In this document: positions 23,931 through 35,121 of the stretch, in pieces
Numbering within the stretch: the stretch's first letter is position 1
How the letters are laid out: the number at the start of each line of letters is the position of its first letter
From: Lineus longissimus
Taxonomy: Eukaryota; Nemertea; Pilidiophora; Heteronemertea; Lineidae
Length of the DNA stretch: 64,000 bases
Assembly: GCF_910592395.1 (NCBI RefSeq)
Contig: NC_088325.1
Location: 14,882,109-14,946,108 of the forward strand
Direction of reading: 5' to 3'
Made by a program: the position numbers and the translations under genes
The notes under the pieces: model-generated
Databases searched by the model: none
What the model was told of the DNA's origin: nothing
The model's input: the letters and a program-made list of their open reading frames with translations, nothing else

Positions 23931-23949
23931 TAAACGAGCAAAGATCAGA
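23931..23949 (+). terminator. snRNA 3' box of U4 copy 1
   Basis: TAAACGAGCAAAGATCAGA directly follows the terminal hairpin. It resembles the metazoan 3' box consensus (GTTT, short spacer, AAARNNAGA) recognised by the Integrator complex. Confidence 0.7.
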
Positions 23950-24630
23950 TCAGAAAACTACAAACTTCTGAGAGTGGGGGCGTGACGACGGTCAAACGTG
24001 ATCGTGGTGGAACAGTGGACTGACAAGGAGATCATTGATGGTCGTGCTGGAGGGCCATCAGGCCATTATATAGCCTCGATCCGCTACGTTGTACATCGAG
24101 CGTATGTGCTATCTCGAAAAAAGCCAGTTATTCCAGCCCAAACGCATTTAAGCTTAAGCCATGATGAAAAACAGGAAGAACCTTCGGTGTAAAAATAGTT
24201 TGACGTTACAAGGCAAGCCAACCAATCAGGCCATTGTTTTGTCAACCAAACATTTCGCAACAGGCACCTCGCACTTCGGAGAGTCATCTGCTGGATCGAA
24301 AGATCAGAAAAAACAACGACAAAAATCTTGGTAACGACACATGAAAATATACTGAAAATTATATACAGTCAGTATTCGATTGTACTCCTAAAGTAGTGGC
24401 AATGTTCAAACGCAAGTCTTTCCTAGTTCTGTCGGGAGTGAGTGTCCCTAGAATGTTATTCCTGCCTTCTGCCATCTAAATAAAAAACACAGGGAATAAA
24501 TAGGTCAAACATAACATATCAATTTGTTGCTTATTGAAATCCAAACTGCCGAAGGTCGTTGAAACACCAAATGATTGTAAATTAAGCGAGATAAAGACGC
24601 TACACTCATTGCACAACCAAAATATCAAGA

Positions 24631-24642
24631 CCATGTGAATCA
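24631..24642 (+). promoter_or_regulatory. PSE of U4 copy 2
   Basis: CCATGTGAATCA starts 56 bp before the U4 start. It differs from the copy 1 and copy 3 element at two positions (C to T twice). The surrounding flank has no clear similarity to the other two copies, so the element stands out as conserved. Confidence 0.8.
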
Positions 24643-24686
24643 CTCAGTGGCCCTACAATAGGTAGGCTTGTGGCGTGTAATCCGTC

Positions 24687-24826
24687 AGCTTTGCGCAGTG
24701 GCGGTACCGTAGCCAATGAGGTTTATCCGAGGCGCGGTTATTGCTAGTTGAAAACTATACCCAATACCCCGCATTGACGCCCTCACGGGTGGCTTTGCAA
24801 TTTTTTCAGGCTCCTACGGGGGCAGA
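24687..24826 (+). ncRNA. U4: U4 spliceosomal snRNA (copy 2)
   Basis: A 140-nt U4 RNA nearly identical to copy 1. The few changes seen are CACGGGTGG for CACGGGCGG in the 3' region, and GGGGC for GGAGC in the terminal hairpin, which turns one pair into a G-U wobble. The kink-turn, U6-pairing strands and Sm site are intact. It lies 896 bp downstream of copy 1, same strand. Confidence 0.95.
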
Positions 24827-24845
24827 TAAACGAACAAAGAACAGA
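24827..24845 (+). terminator. snRNA 3' box of U4 copy 2
   Basis: TAAACGAACAAAGAACAGA directly follows the terminal hairpin and matches the AAARNNAGA-type 3' box. Confidence 0.7.
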
Positions 24846-25643
24846 ACCTGAGATTTTAAAGGCTTGTGACATTCAGTCTGTGGTTGCTGAGTAGGTTATT
24901 GTCGAGAGAGTTTGTCCTGTCAAACCAGTTTATGACTTTATGACAACAAAGAGGACAACTTTTTGTAGGTTAGGATTACCAAGAATTGCCAAAGGCCACA
25001 TTTCACATTGGCTATCTATAATAGAGCCGAAACAAACATATAGACATGACATAGATATACTGTATGAATCAATACGGGTTTCGCTGTTCTTTAGATAACC
25101 GGATTATTCGTACTCTATAGTATACATGACGAATACAGTCATTATACATAATATATTGGTCAACCTAATTGTCACTTCTATCCAATTGCACGTTTAATGT
25201 AGTTTACGGCCAGCGTTCTTTGAAGAATTCCCCGATTCCTTTATCTCCATGCCACTTGCCTCCGACTGTCGTGCTAAAGACAAGAAACATAAGAAGCCTT
25301 TTTTCTTCGAACAATAACCACAATTAAAGATACTTCAATGAAAGCTGTCAATTTAATTCCTTGTCAATTATTGATAGTATTAATCTGCAGGGCCTCACTA
25401 GATTAGTACTAGATCATCCCGTCAGACGGCGGCGGCTACTCGGACTGCCTGTGTGACTGAATTGGGAACCAATCTCTACGACAACGCTTCATAGAATGAT
25501 TACAGAATAAATTTTGAAAAATAGAATTGCATGGTTTTATTTATCAGAGACATCACAGTGCCTAGACATGATTAGCCTACCTATTGATCCTAAACTAAGT
25601 TAGATAAAAGAGCTAAACTATCGAGTCATTTTTCAAAATTAAA

Positions 25644-25655
25644 CCACGCGAATCA
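25644..25655 (+). promoter_or_regulatory. PSE of U4 copy 3
   Basis: CCACGCGAATCA, identical to the copy 1 element, starts exactly 56 bp before the U4 start at 25700. Confidence 0.8.
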
Positions 25656-25699
25656 TCCAGTCGCATTTGCACGGGAGTGGTATGGGCGCCCCAGTCATC

Positions 25700-25839
25700 A
25701 GCTTTGCGCAGTGGCGGTACCGTAGCCAATGAGGTTTATCCGAGGCGCGGTTATTGCTAGTTGAAAACTATACCCAATACCCCGCATTGACGCCCTCACG
25801 AGCGGCTTTGCAATTTTTTCAGGCTCCTACGGGGGCAGA
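25700..25839 (+). ncRNA. U4: U4 spliceosomal snRNA (copy 3)
   Basis: A 140-nt U4 RNA, same strand, 1013 bp after copy 2. It differs from copy 1 at one base in the 3' region (CACGAGCGG) and has the GGGGC hairpin variant shared with copy 2. All functional elements are intact. Confidence 0.95.
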
Positions 25840-25858
25840 TAAACGAACAAAGATCAGA
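25840..25858 (+). terminator. snRNA 3' box of U4 copy 3
   Basis: TAAACGAACAAAGATCAGA directly follows the terminal hairpin. Confidence 0.7.
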
Positions 25859-26279
25859 AAAAGATTGAAAGGGTTCTGACATTCACGGGTTTAACCTGAG
25901 GTCACTTGTACATCCCAGGTACTTGCTGGTTCTCATTTTCATCAAAGCTTGTCTCTTTCTTCCCTCGTGAGAATTTTCTGGACCATTTGGTAAGTCGGCT
26001 GTCAGTGCTCCCTGGTGTCCTTTAAAGACAGATGTCGGGGCCCCGGTCACTCTGCCCGACCCGCGCACCTCTCTCCAGCACTCGCCACCTCAATCACCAA
26101 CCTTTAAACTCCACGTGCGAATCCCACAGAGACTTTATATAACGCCAGGGTACCTTTCAATGAAGTCTCTCGGACGTGATAGTCAAGACTCACCGGGAAA
26201 TATCTCGATTTTCCTTCCAAATGGCGATTGTAATCGCCTCAAGAAGTTTAAAATCAGACGACACTTTATCTGCACAAGT

Positions 26280-26325
26280 CACGTGACGTATTGTTGTGAC
26301 ACGTGATGCATTATTATGACACGTG
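26280..26325. promoter_or_regulatory. Three CACGTG E-boxes at exact 20-bp spacing
   Basis: CACGTG occurs at 26280, 26300 and 26320. The first two are followed by related 14-mers (ACGTATTGTTGTGA and ATGCATTATTATGA), so the array may have arisen from a 20-bp tandem repeat in which the E-box was best kept. Palindromic CACGTG is bound by bHLH-ZIP factors such as USF and MYC/MAX. No adjacent promoter was recognised. Confidence 0.45.
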
Positions 26326-29025
26326 CTGTGCACTTTCAGGTCGCTTGAGTCACAATGCAACAAACATTGTCATTTTCGAAAACCAAAACATGAAAACAGC
26401 TCCTTATGAAGGGAGCGTTTACTTTCAGAAGGGCACTTAGTTAGGAGATCGGATATCCACTGAAAGTGGTTGAAAATATCGAATGACTTGGTGCACTTTA
26501 TGGGGCTTGTGCGCTACTTGACGCGAGGTAGCATCATGCCGTCAGTCTGGCCACTAATCGCAGTGCTAGAGAAATCCACCATCAAATTAAAAAAAATAGA
26601 CAGATTTATCAAGTTCTTCGGTGATTGAAACGATAAATTTAATCGGAGACAAAAAACTTCGAAACTTTGTGGATTTAAAAAAGTTTTGATCACACTGACG
26701 TTAAATGAAATGCAATACGGAAGGCACGCTCTAGGTCTGACCTGGTGTAAATAGTTTAAAATACTTTAAAATCCTTGCTGATAGTGAACAAAGGTTATGC
26801 AGTTGTAAGAAGTAAGGGTGGCCCATTTTAAATCCCAACACCTCTTGTAACTCTGTTAAAATTGGCCCCGGGTGACCATGGAGCGCACATACTGAGCTTC
26901 AACTGTCCACTTCAGGCCAGTTGAGTAGCAAATGACACTGGCAAGGCATCACAGAACCCTCCGATCACAAGTCGGAGGCTCTCCTCCTGTTCCACCATGC
27001 TTCCCGAGTACCTCAGTGGTAAGCATCCTGCTTCACCAAAAAAACATGAAAAACATCACATTTGTAATACTGGAAGACCTCTGCCCTAGGGATGTACCAA
27101 GGGCATTGCCATCCCAATGACTTCTATGTCAAGATGAGGCGTGACTGTAGCTCACCCAGTCACACTTGGTTTGCCAATATGTCAACTGTTAAACAGGTTT
27201 AACACACGATGCCTGCAGGTTCAAACCGTAGAACCGCGGGCGAATGACACTAGTTCACCTTGTTCGGGATTGACACCGACGATGAATGACTTCCCTTGAC
27301 GACTTTGCACCTGCAAACGGCTTAATGATGTCTCCGGGAAAATGCGTCTTCGTCTCTGTAACAAGGCTTGATGACCTCTTTGCCACCTCATTAAACGCTC
27401 ATTAAGGCTCTTCTAGCAGTTATCTACACCCTCTCATGTCTCCTGGTAGTTTCAACCGATTACTCAATGAAAAGCTGTCTAATGTTTTCTAAGCAAAGAC
27501 TGATCTCTCATTTTGATACCTTACAGGATTGGATGGATTAGAAAGTGGGCGTTCACCCTATCTTTATAATGCGATTTTTAAGAGAAATCATGGATTGTAG
27601 AAAGACGTTGCTGGTATGGTGTTCATGATCAGGTGTCGGAGGTCACGGCGGATGAAACTATTGCGGGCCGAGTTCGATGATAAAATACCCATTGTTAACC
27701 AGCTCTAATAGGTGTTTTATGCCTCATTGTTCATCAAGGGTATCTTCACCATGTTAACCCCATCCACCAATGGCCCCAGGTCCACCTACACCCTACACAG
27801 GAGAACCACCTTTGTCAGGTGATCTCCCCTTCAATACCGATATGGTGATACATTATCACAATCATTCCCCGAGCACTCATAAAATGATTTGCTTGGGGTG
27901 AAACCAGCGAGTCTGTTCATTTGATATCCTCAGTGCACTCTTGAGTGTTTGTGCTTTCCCGCACTTCTCCCCCTCCATTCGCCGTCTTAAACAATCATAA
28001 GAGTCGTACCATTAACGCCTCGTAAAGAATCATGACTCTTTGTTTAATGAAAAGTATGATACCAGGGGACAGATTCCCCATGTTAGTCTCAAAAGCCAGT
28101 GACGGCAGTCCCTTGTGAACAGTCTTCACGGAATGGACCCTTTTCACGCCGTAGGATAGTGGACTGTTTCACCCGTCTTGTTCGACCTTTGGATAGAATT
28201 GAGATTAACACCTCACTCCTGGTCTCTCTACTGAAATCTAGAATGCCGGGTAGAGCTCGAACTCCGGCCACCCGAATGACGATAGTACCTGAGGTTCGGG
28301 TCTACACTTAGTAGGTCCATCCTCCCGTCATGATTTTGGTCAGATACCAACCAGTAGGGCATCAATTCCTCAAGCTGCTCATGACTTTGTGACAAGCAGA
28401 AGCAAAATATTGATTGATTAAGTGGTATATGAAACCGGGAAGAAATTCTTCCATCCTTGTTGGAAAAACAATGAGTAAAGGTAAAATAATCAAATGATCT
28501 ATCTCATAAGATAAAGATATGACCCCCACAGAGTATTTTTCATTTGTAATTAAATACCCAAGACTTGGCTTCAGATTTCCTCAACGGAGCATGAAAATAT
28601 TGCGCGGTTCGCTACAGGCCACGCCCACATCTCGCGCGACGGTCACGTGCCACCCGGGGCTGTGAAATCGAGGCACACGTCTCCCCAACTGTCAACGGAA
28701 ATCACCCCGCATGTTTATTTTGTAACTGGTGGTGAAAATTGTCGTCTGCTCCACAAACTGGTCATCAAACTATAATCAACATTAGTCCTGCTAATTGAGC
28801 TATCCGACTCGATTATAGCGTGGAACCATTGTTTGGGTCTCTGTTTACTGTAAAGGGAAGGCCGGGATGTGCTTGACTGAATCCACCTGATTCCATTAAT
28901 AGGATATGATTCATGTTTTTTTCTTAGTGTATCAGTCTTACTAACTGGGAACCTCTGAGCAAGAAATACTCTGAGCATTCTTCAAAATTTTCAAATTCTG
29001 AATTTAGGATAATGAAATATCTTGT

Positions 29026-29053
29026 TGATGAACATGATGAACATGATGAACAT
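29026..29053 (+). repeat. 9-bp tandem repeat
   Basis: Three units of TGATGAACA in a row. Confidence 0.85.
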
Positions 29054-32000
29054 TTGGTTTTGGCCTATCGACCTCCAAGAAATCACTTTCGTGGGGGTCG
29101 ATGTCATTTAGATTTGCGCAGATAACCATTTGATAAGACAGTAGAACAATGGGAATAGGCGAAGGTTCGAACGGGCTTTGTTTTGGGACGTGTATTGGGC
29201 TCAACCTTAATTCCTTTAAGCTGCGAGGTACGGTACATAGTAACGTAATGTCTGTCGTAAAATATCCTTTCCGAAATATTCTTGGCAGTCATCCTGCATG
29301 GCCTGTTAGGGTGGATCACCTGTCCTTGTGCAGTCACCCCGGGGAGCCAGTGCGCTGCCGAGCATACGATTGTCGAACAAGAACAAAGCCTTTGGCGTAA
29401 TCACTCATTAAAACCCGATCCAGTTTATATTCCATGGGATTTTGTTGAAATTAATTGTTGATGAGGATGGGGGATTACATGGCCATTAAAACACGTTTCA
29501 GGTCTAGAAGGATAGGTATCTGTGTGCGTTTCAGTGCAATGTACTGTTAAATGTACGTATTAACCATATGTTTAGAGTTCGATGACCATTGAGATAGATT
29601 TCATGTCAAGAGGATATGAGAATCGAGTATGATTTGTGTACATGTGTACTTGAATGTACGTATGCTACAGTCTTTTTCACGTGAAACCGATGAGTTGTTG
29701 TTATACTGTGGATTAAAGTACGATGACATCAAGCAGAAGAGAGCAGATGGTCAATGAGAAGGACTTAATATTATACGCGATCTGATTGGCTAATAATGAC
29801 CATTAATATTCTCAACAGATTGTGCCTCTCAATATCTAAAGCATGTTTGATGTTGATGAGTTTATTGTGATGAAGTTTGTGTGGAGAATGGCCCACAGAT
29901 GAGGTTATCTTCTCGGTATATGACACTATCACCAAAATAATCAGCGGAAAAATTAATATTTCACAGAAGATCAGATCAGAGCCCTATGGTTTTTGGACAG
30001 AGAAATAAAGCCAAACTAGGCCAGAGTCACAAAGAAAATGCAGTTCTCAAGGAATTGTATGAGCGCGTGCCGTGAACGAAAAATCATTTTTCGAATCATT
30101 AGAACTCAAACGCCAATCACAAATTCCTATTAAATCAAAATGCACCAATCATCAAAATTCCAAATTCATTCCAATTGGATAATTACCTGATTTTGAAAAA
30201 CCTGGCGATGTGTCGGACACCTTTCATGATGGTGATTTGTATTGAATGATTATGATGTTCAGCTAACGGTTAGATCGCGACCTTCTCGAGCGAAGGGCAG
30301 GTACAAAGCCGGACCGCCCCGGGAGGCTAGGCCTTACAATACGTCGCCGGTCGCCTCCCGTGGTTTTCAAGGCTGTCTGGACGCGGCACACGACACAGGG
30401 ACGTCCCGTGGTCCGTTGGCATGGGGTTGTTACGAATTTCGTGACATGGGTGCAAAGAACATCAGCTGATATTTGTATGTTCGTTTTACGAAATATCGAC
30501 TCTATCAGAAACCCTTCCACAAATATTTCTTGCTCCCAATTAATACATGCTTTTTTCTCAAAATACCAGCATATCCCTGAATATGCAGGCAGTGGGTACC
30601 TAAAGCAGGAGGAGGTCACAGGTGTAGGCCCCTACATTCAACGCCGTAACCAGGAACCTACTCCGCCCTTCGACGGCACTGCACCCTTGGTTAGGACCCC
30701 GGGGTAAATACGCACATTCTTTATCTAGCGCCACCAAATTTGCCATATCTACACCCAACATGACATCTTCTTGAAAACTATGAAACCTCAAAGCATAACC
30801 AGCATATTTTGATATTCTCTCAATTGTTACCGACTCCTCTTAGTATTTCCTTGCATACTTCCAGTTGTTTCACCCCAGGTACAGATGTGTTTGAGACGAT
30901 ACTTTTTACGCGGCGGGTCTTTTCCGCTGACGCTACGCCAAGGGTGAGCACAGCGGGACCTTGGGTGACAATGGGCCCACAGATCGTACAAAGATAATGA
31001 TATACGTTGCCCGAAGAAACTGCCTAACCTGTTGGATCCATATGATTTGCCTGATGGTTACGGTGAATATCGCAACCACTATTGATCGCAAAGTTCACAG
31101 TTTCTGGATGTTTTCTAGCAACAACTAGGATTGCATGATACTTGCTGTTATGATAGATAGAGAGACCACTTTCTTGATACAGTTGAACGATTTTAAAGCA
31201 GACCTTGAAATGTCGTCAATTTGGCTCCAAAATTATGTGAAATAACCTTACCCGTCAGATCACCGCCCAACAGCGTCAGGGTATCTGAATTAGATTTGGG
31301 TAAGAGAGCGTTGCACGTCACATCCCTGACTCACGTGAACCATGGCCAAAGTCGTGAGCCAAAGTCACCCATAGCCGACGGAAATCTTCGTGAGGCGATG
31401 AGATGGTAGCAAAAACTCCTTCGGTGTTTGTCTTGGGCAGATTCCAAAGAATTATTACGTCATATAAGTTTTAATCTGATCAAGCATCATTCGAACTGCA
31501 AAAGCTACCAAATTGGTCTATCGTGGTCGCAGTTTACAGTGTTTACGCATTTCTCTTGCCAAACTGCCCACGTGCCGAAGATAACACTTCTTTTCCGCCG
31601 GAGGCTGTGCAATACAAGATAAAGACAGGATTACACCAAGACGGGGTGTAGTACCGTCATCTTACGATTCCATCTTATTGCGAAAAGACAGCCACCGCCC
31701 CTCAGTCTCGGAGATATTGTCTCCTAAAACGCCCCGAGCAAAAACGCCACGTCGATCAAACCATCCGATGTTTATCCCTTTCGAGTGACCACCTTCAAAA
31801 CAAGGATTCTGAAATTGGTTCTGGCGGAACGAAGGTGGGGTGATATTTCTGGAGGAAGAGTGTTATATTTGATACTTTAATCCACGGAGTGTCCACTCGA
31901 GTAACACTTGTTACATTGCCTGCGGTGTTATGTTGATGGGCTTGGTTCGGTTGACCATGTTGACAATTGACTTCCGCTAACACGTGCCAAGGACGACTTA

Positions 32001-32955
32001 TAATCCCTTTGAGGTTGATTCGCTTGGAAAGATATTAGATGGACTTTCTCAGGGAAACGAAGCGTAGAATACGTAGAACTGGCCATTCCCATTGAACAAC
32101 ACAAAAGCAATATAATATTTTGTGTCCCTGATCTCACTGATTTAATTAGCCGACCCTCATCCAATCTAAAGAGAATGATCTTAAACTTACAGTTTAATTT
32201 TTCAAATTCTACAAGGAAGAGTGTTCACCTTCTGTCATGTCTGTCAACGCATCTTGGTAGTGCACAGACCATGAATATCTTGTGATGAAGGAGTTTTTAA
32301 AATGTCAGTCTAGTCAAACAGTGCTCTGTTGTTTCTTTCATACTGTATTTGCTATGCTAATTGGTTTGCCTGGATAATTGCAGAGTTGAACAATGCTTGT
32401 ATGATCAAGTTTAATTACCGAACGCACTATTGGGCTCATTACTAAGACGATTGCAGACTAAACTTGATTTCTGACCTTCAGATTTGGTAGTTTCTCATGG
32501 CAGGTTTGCTTTATATTTCGATGGCACCTGTTTCATTTTTTGCAATGTATAATTAGTAAGGGGGGATTAGAGGGGGTGGAGTGTTCGCCTTTCTTTTCTT
32601 AATATGCCATAAGGTAATTGAAGCGAACTTAGAACTTTGGCTAGTCACCATGGATTTCGATTTGCCCCAAAAAATCGCCTCTTTCTTCACATCATTCCAA
32701 TAAATCTTTAGGAATTTATCCATATGTGATGCTGAGAGCGGTGAATGAATCAGCAAGTGGTCAAATTCAAATGGGCGTTACGTCTTCCCAGAAGAAATGT
32801 TGTAGGATGGAAGAACTCAATATTTAAAAAAAAACGTGGCAAAACATCTGCATCAATTAGCTATAATGGCCGTATTTTAACTAACTAACCGATCAGAGTT
32901 CTTTCTCTGTCAATTTTAAAAACGTTTAATCAGTTTTGCAACTGAGTCAGTCTTG

Positions 32956-33016
32956 TGGAGCCTCATAGCGTAGTGGTTAACACTGCTTGCTACCGGGTTC
33001 GATCCCGGGTAGAACC
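32956..33016 (+). tRNA. Truncated tRNA-like sequence (pseudogene or SINE head)
   Basis: A D-arm/A-box (TAGCGTAGTGGTTAAC) and a perfect T-arm (CCGGG-TTCGATC-CCGGG, 32993-33009) are present. The segment between them is too short to form an anticodon arm, about 20 nt less than expected. It cannot be a working tRNA; a decayed tRNA gene or tRNA-derived SINE is likely. Confidence 0.5.
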
Positions 33017-34926
33017 AACGATCGTATTCCTGAATGAACCGGCGTGGCTTTCAAAGAACTAAAATTGCTGGCTCTTTACAGTCCTTCGAATGATAAGCAA
33101 GAATTGCATTTCGGACGGCTCATAGAGGTGCTAACTGATGTCAATTTTCTCGCAATTGCCCAGGATTATACGCTCTGGGCAACCCATTTTCTGCCTCGTG
33201 GCACAAGCCATTGGACATTGTCTCTATTTGGTAAGCTCCAGGCCATGATTGCAAATTAGTAATGATGGCGTAAATATGCTTGTCAATGATGTGACAAGAT
33301 CGTTTGGCGATGACGTGGGAAGCAATATATATACTTTTACCTAGTTTGCTTCTAAGTCATGTCGTCTGTGTTAGCTTATAGTGAAGTCGTAAATCGTAAA
33401 TTCGTAAATCGACTACGCTTTACGAATTACGGATTCCTTGTATCGAACAGATGTTTCATGCAAAAACAACCCAGAGAAGTTCGTCATCGTAACTCGTAGT
33501 TCGTGGATAATGCGGAACCTGAGCTGTCCCATCGTTATCGAGAGGTTGGAGCAGTTCTTAGTCTATCGAGGTTTTCATAACGTGACTGGCATCCGTTATC
33601 CAAATTGTGCAGTTCGCCTAAATTGATAGGGTTTTATATATCTCTATTAAGATTACATCATTTACTTTAGAGACGCACCACGGAAACATTGCCTATTGAA
33701 ATTGCCTATTATTGCCTATTATTGTCGACCAGGTTTTACCGATGGCAACCATGTCTTGTCAATTTGAGCGCAAGCTAGGGTTTTAAAACACTTTCTAGAT
33801 CATATCAGGTAGATGTTATCAAGTTATCAGGTACCCATTTGCACAAAACAATTGACACTTTTAATTGTTTTAATTCTTAATGTTGCATCACTATCTCACA
33901 ATCTTGGTCTTGGAGCAATGTCGTGATGTAAAATGGGACCAGCGTGCGATTCTATGTTGATGGAATTTGATGCGGATTGGGAAAGGGGTCCAAATAGTGA
34001 ATCCGCACATGCACTCCAAGTTGTGATGAAGATACCATCTCCGCATGCAACACTGTCTAGGTTACACAATGGACATCATCGTCGGTACAACGTCACCCAC
34101 GATGAAATTTCATCCCCAGATCTTGACTATGCTCGTTGAATATGAAGGCATCAATGCCCCGCTTTAATCTCTCAATTTAATGTCTCTGATTCAAGATGTA
34201 ATTAAATTTATCTATTTTTGATAAATGCTTTGAAAACAACTCTCTCTTACAATCTGGCCATCAAACGAAACATTCTTCAGCAAAATATGGAAAGAACAAT
34301 GACAATACAGGGAAACGTTCGGGAAAAGCACGTATCGTTTACGCCTAGCTCAATAGTTATGAAACAAATGAACAACAATGTACATGTATCTCTGGCTGAA
34401 ATCCGGTATTTTCCCATAGAAAAACGAAAAACGCCTCATATTCATTTGAAAAAAAATACCGATCTTCTTTATTTTCTGATTTGAATTTTGATCAGATAAG
34501 ACACTAACTTGCTTTGTTTCCGCCACAACATGATCTTCTATCATGGCCTATTTGTTTCCATAGCCAGGGATCCCGTCACAATTCAATAAGCCCGCAATTC
34601 GTTTTATGCCGGGCTCTGATTACTGAGAGGGGTGTATCTTCTCGCCCGTATCAGCCCCAGGCCACACACCGGCTGACGAACTCCCGCTGTCCGAGGCTTG
34701 TGCGGTTCGAAACAGTGTTTTCCTCGCTGGCATGTTCTGTTACATGAATATACTTTTTTCTGCTATCAATGAGTCTAAGAAATATTTGAAACACTGACAA
34801 GATGTTGAATTTGGAAAAGAATCAAAACCACATGCGCGAAGTCCTTTGGCATGTTTGGGCAGAACTATGATTTCGACTTCCCCGTTACCGATGCTACTGA
34901 TATAACAATTCGGTGGCCGCCTCTGG

Positions 34927-35121
34927 ATGGTACCATTTGTAAACCTATTGACATGACCATTCGTTGGAAAGCTCTTGATCAGCACCTTCCGATGGTTCCA
35001 TTTGTAAACCTATCGATATGATTGATCGTCAGCAATCTCTGAGCCAAACTTTGTGATCGTTTCATGTGTAAACCTTTTGATATGACCTTTTTTTGGAAAG
35101 CTCTTGTTTGGCACTTTCCGG
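34927..35121 (-). repeat. Degenerate minisatellite, three 65-bp units
   Basis: Units start at 34927, 34992 and 35057, each with a version of ATGGTACCATTTGTAAACCT followed by TATG/CATGA and GGAAAGCTCTTG blocks. A partial fourth unit may follow (AAGGTACAATTTATG). The period is not a multiple of three, so this is not a coding repeat. Confidence 0.75.

Larger units (their letters stand above)
23490..23949 (+). repeat. Duplicated snRNA gene unit (copy 1)
   Basis: From CTAGATTAGTACT at 23490 through the U4 gene and its 3' box, this segment aligns along its length with 25398-25858. The flank upstream of U4 is diverged but clearly homologous over about 300 bp (shared CCTATTGATCCTAAACT, ACCACGCGAATCA and others). 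The U4 copy at 24687 does not share this flank. Confidence 0.85.
25398..25858 (+). repeat. Duplicated snRNA gene unit (copy 3)
   Basis: Homologous to 23490-23949, including about 300 bp of upstream flank. The 5' ends of the two duplicons lie 301 and 302 bp before their U4 genes. Confidence 0.85.

Noticed and set aside
26982-27240. A-box-like (TACCTCAGTGGTAAGC) and B-box-like (GGTTCAAACC) motifs
   Set aside because: They are about 200 bp apart with no tRNA fold between them; not enough for a tRNA or SINE call.
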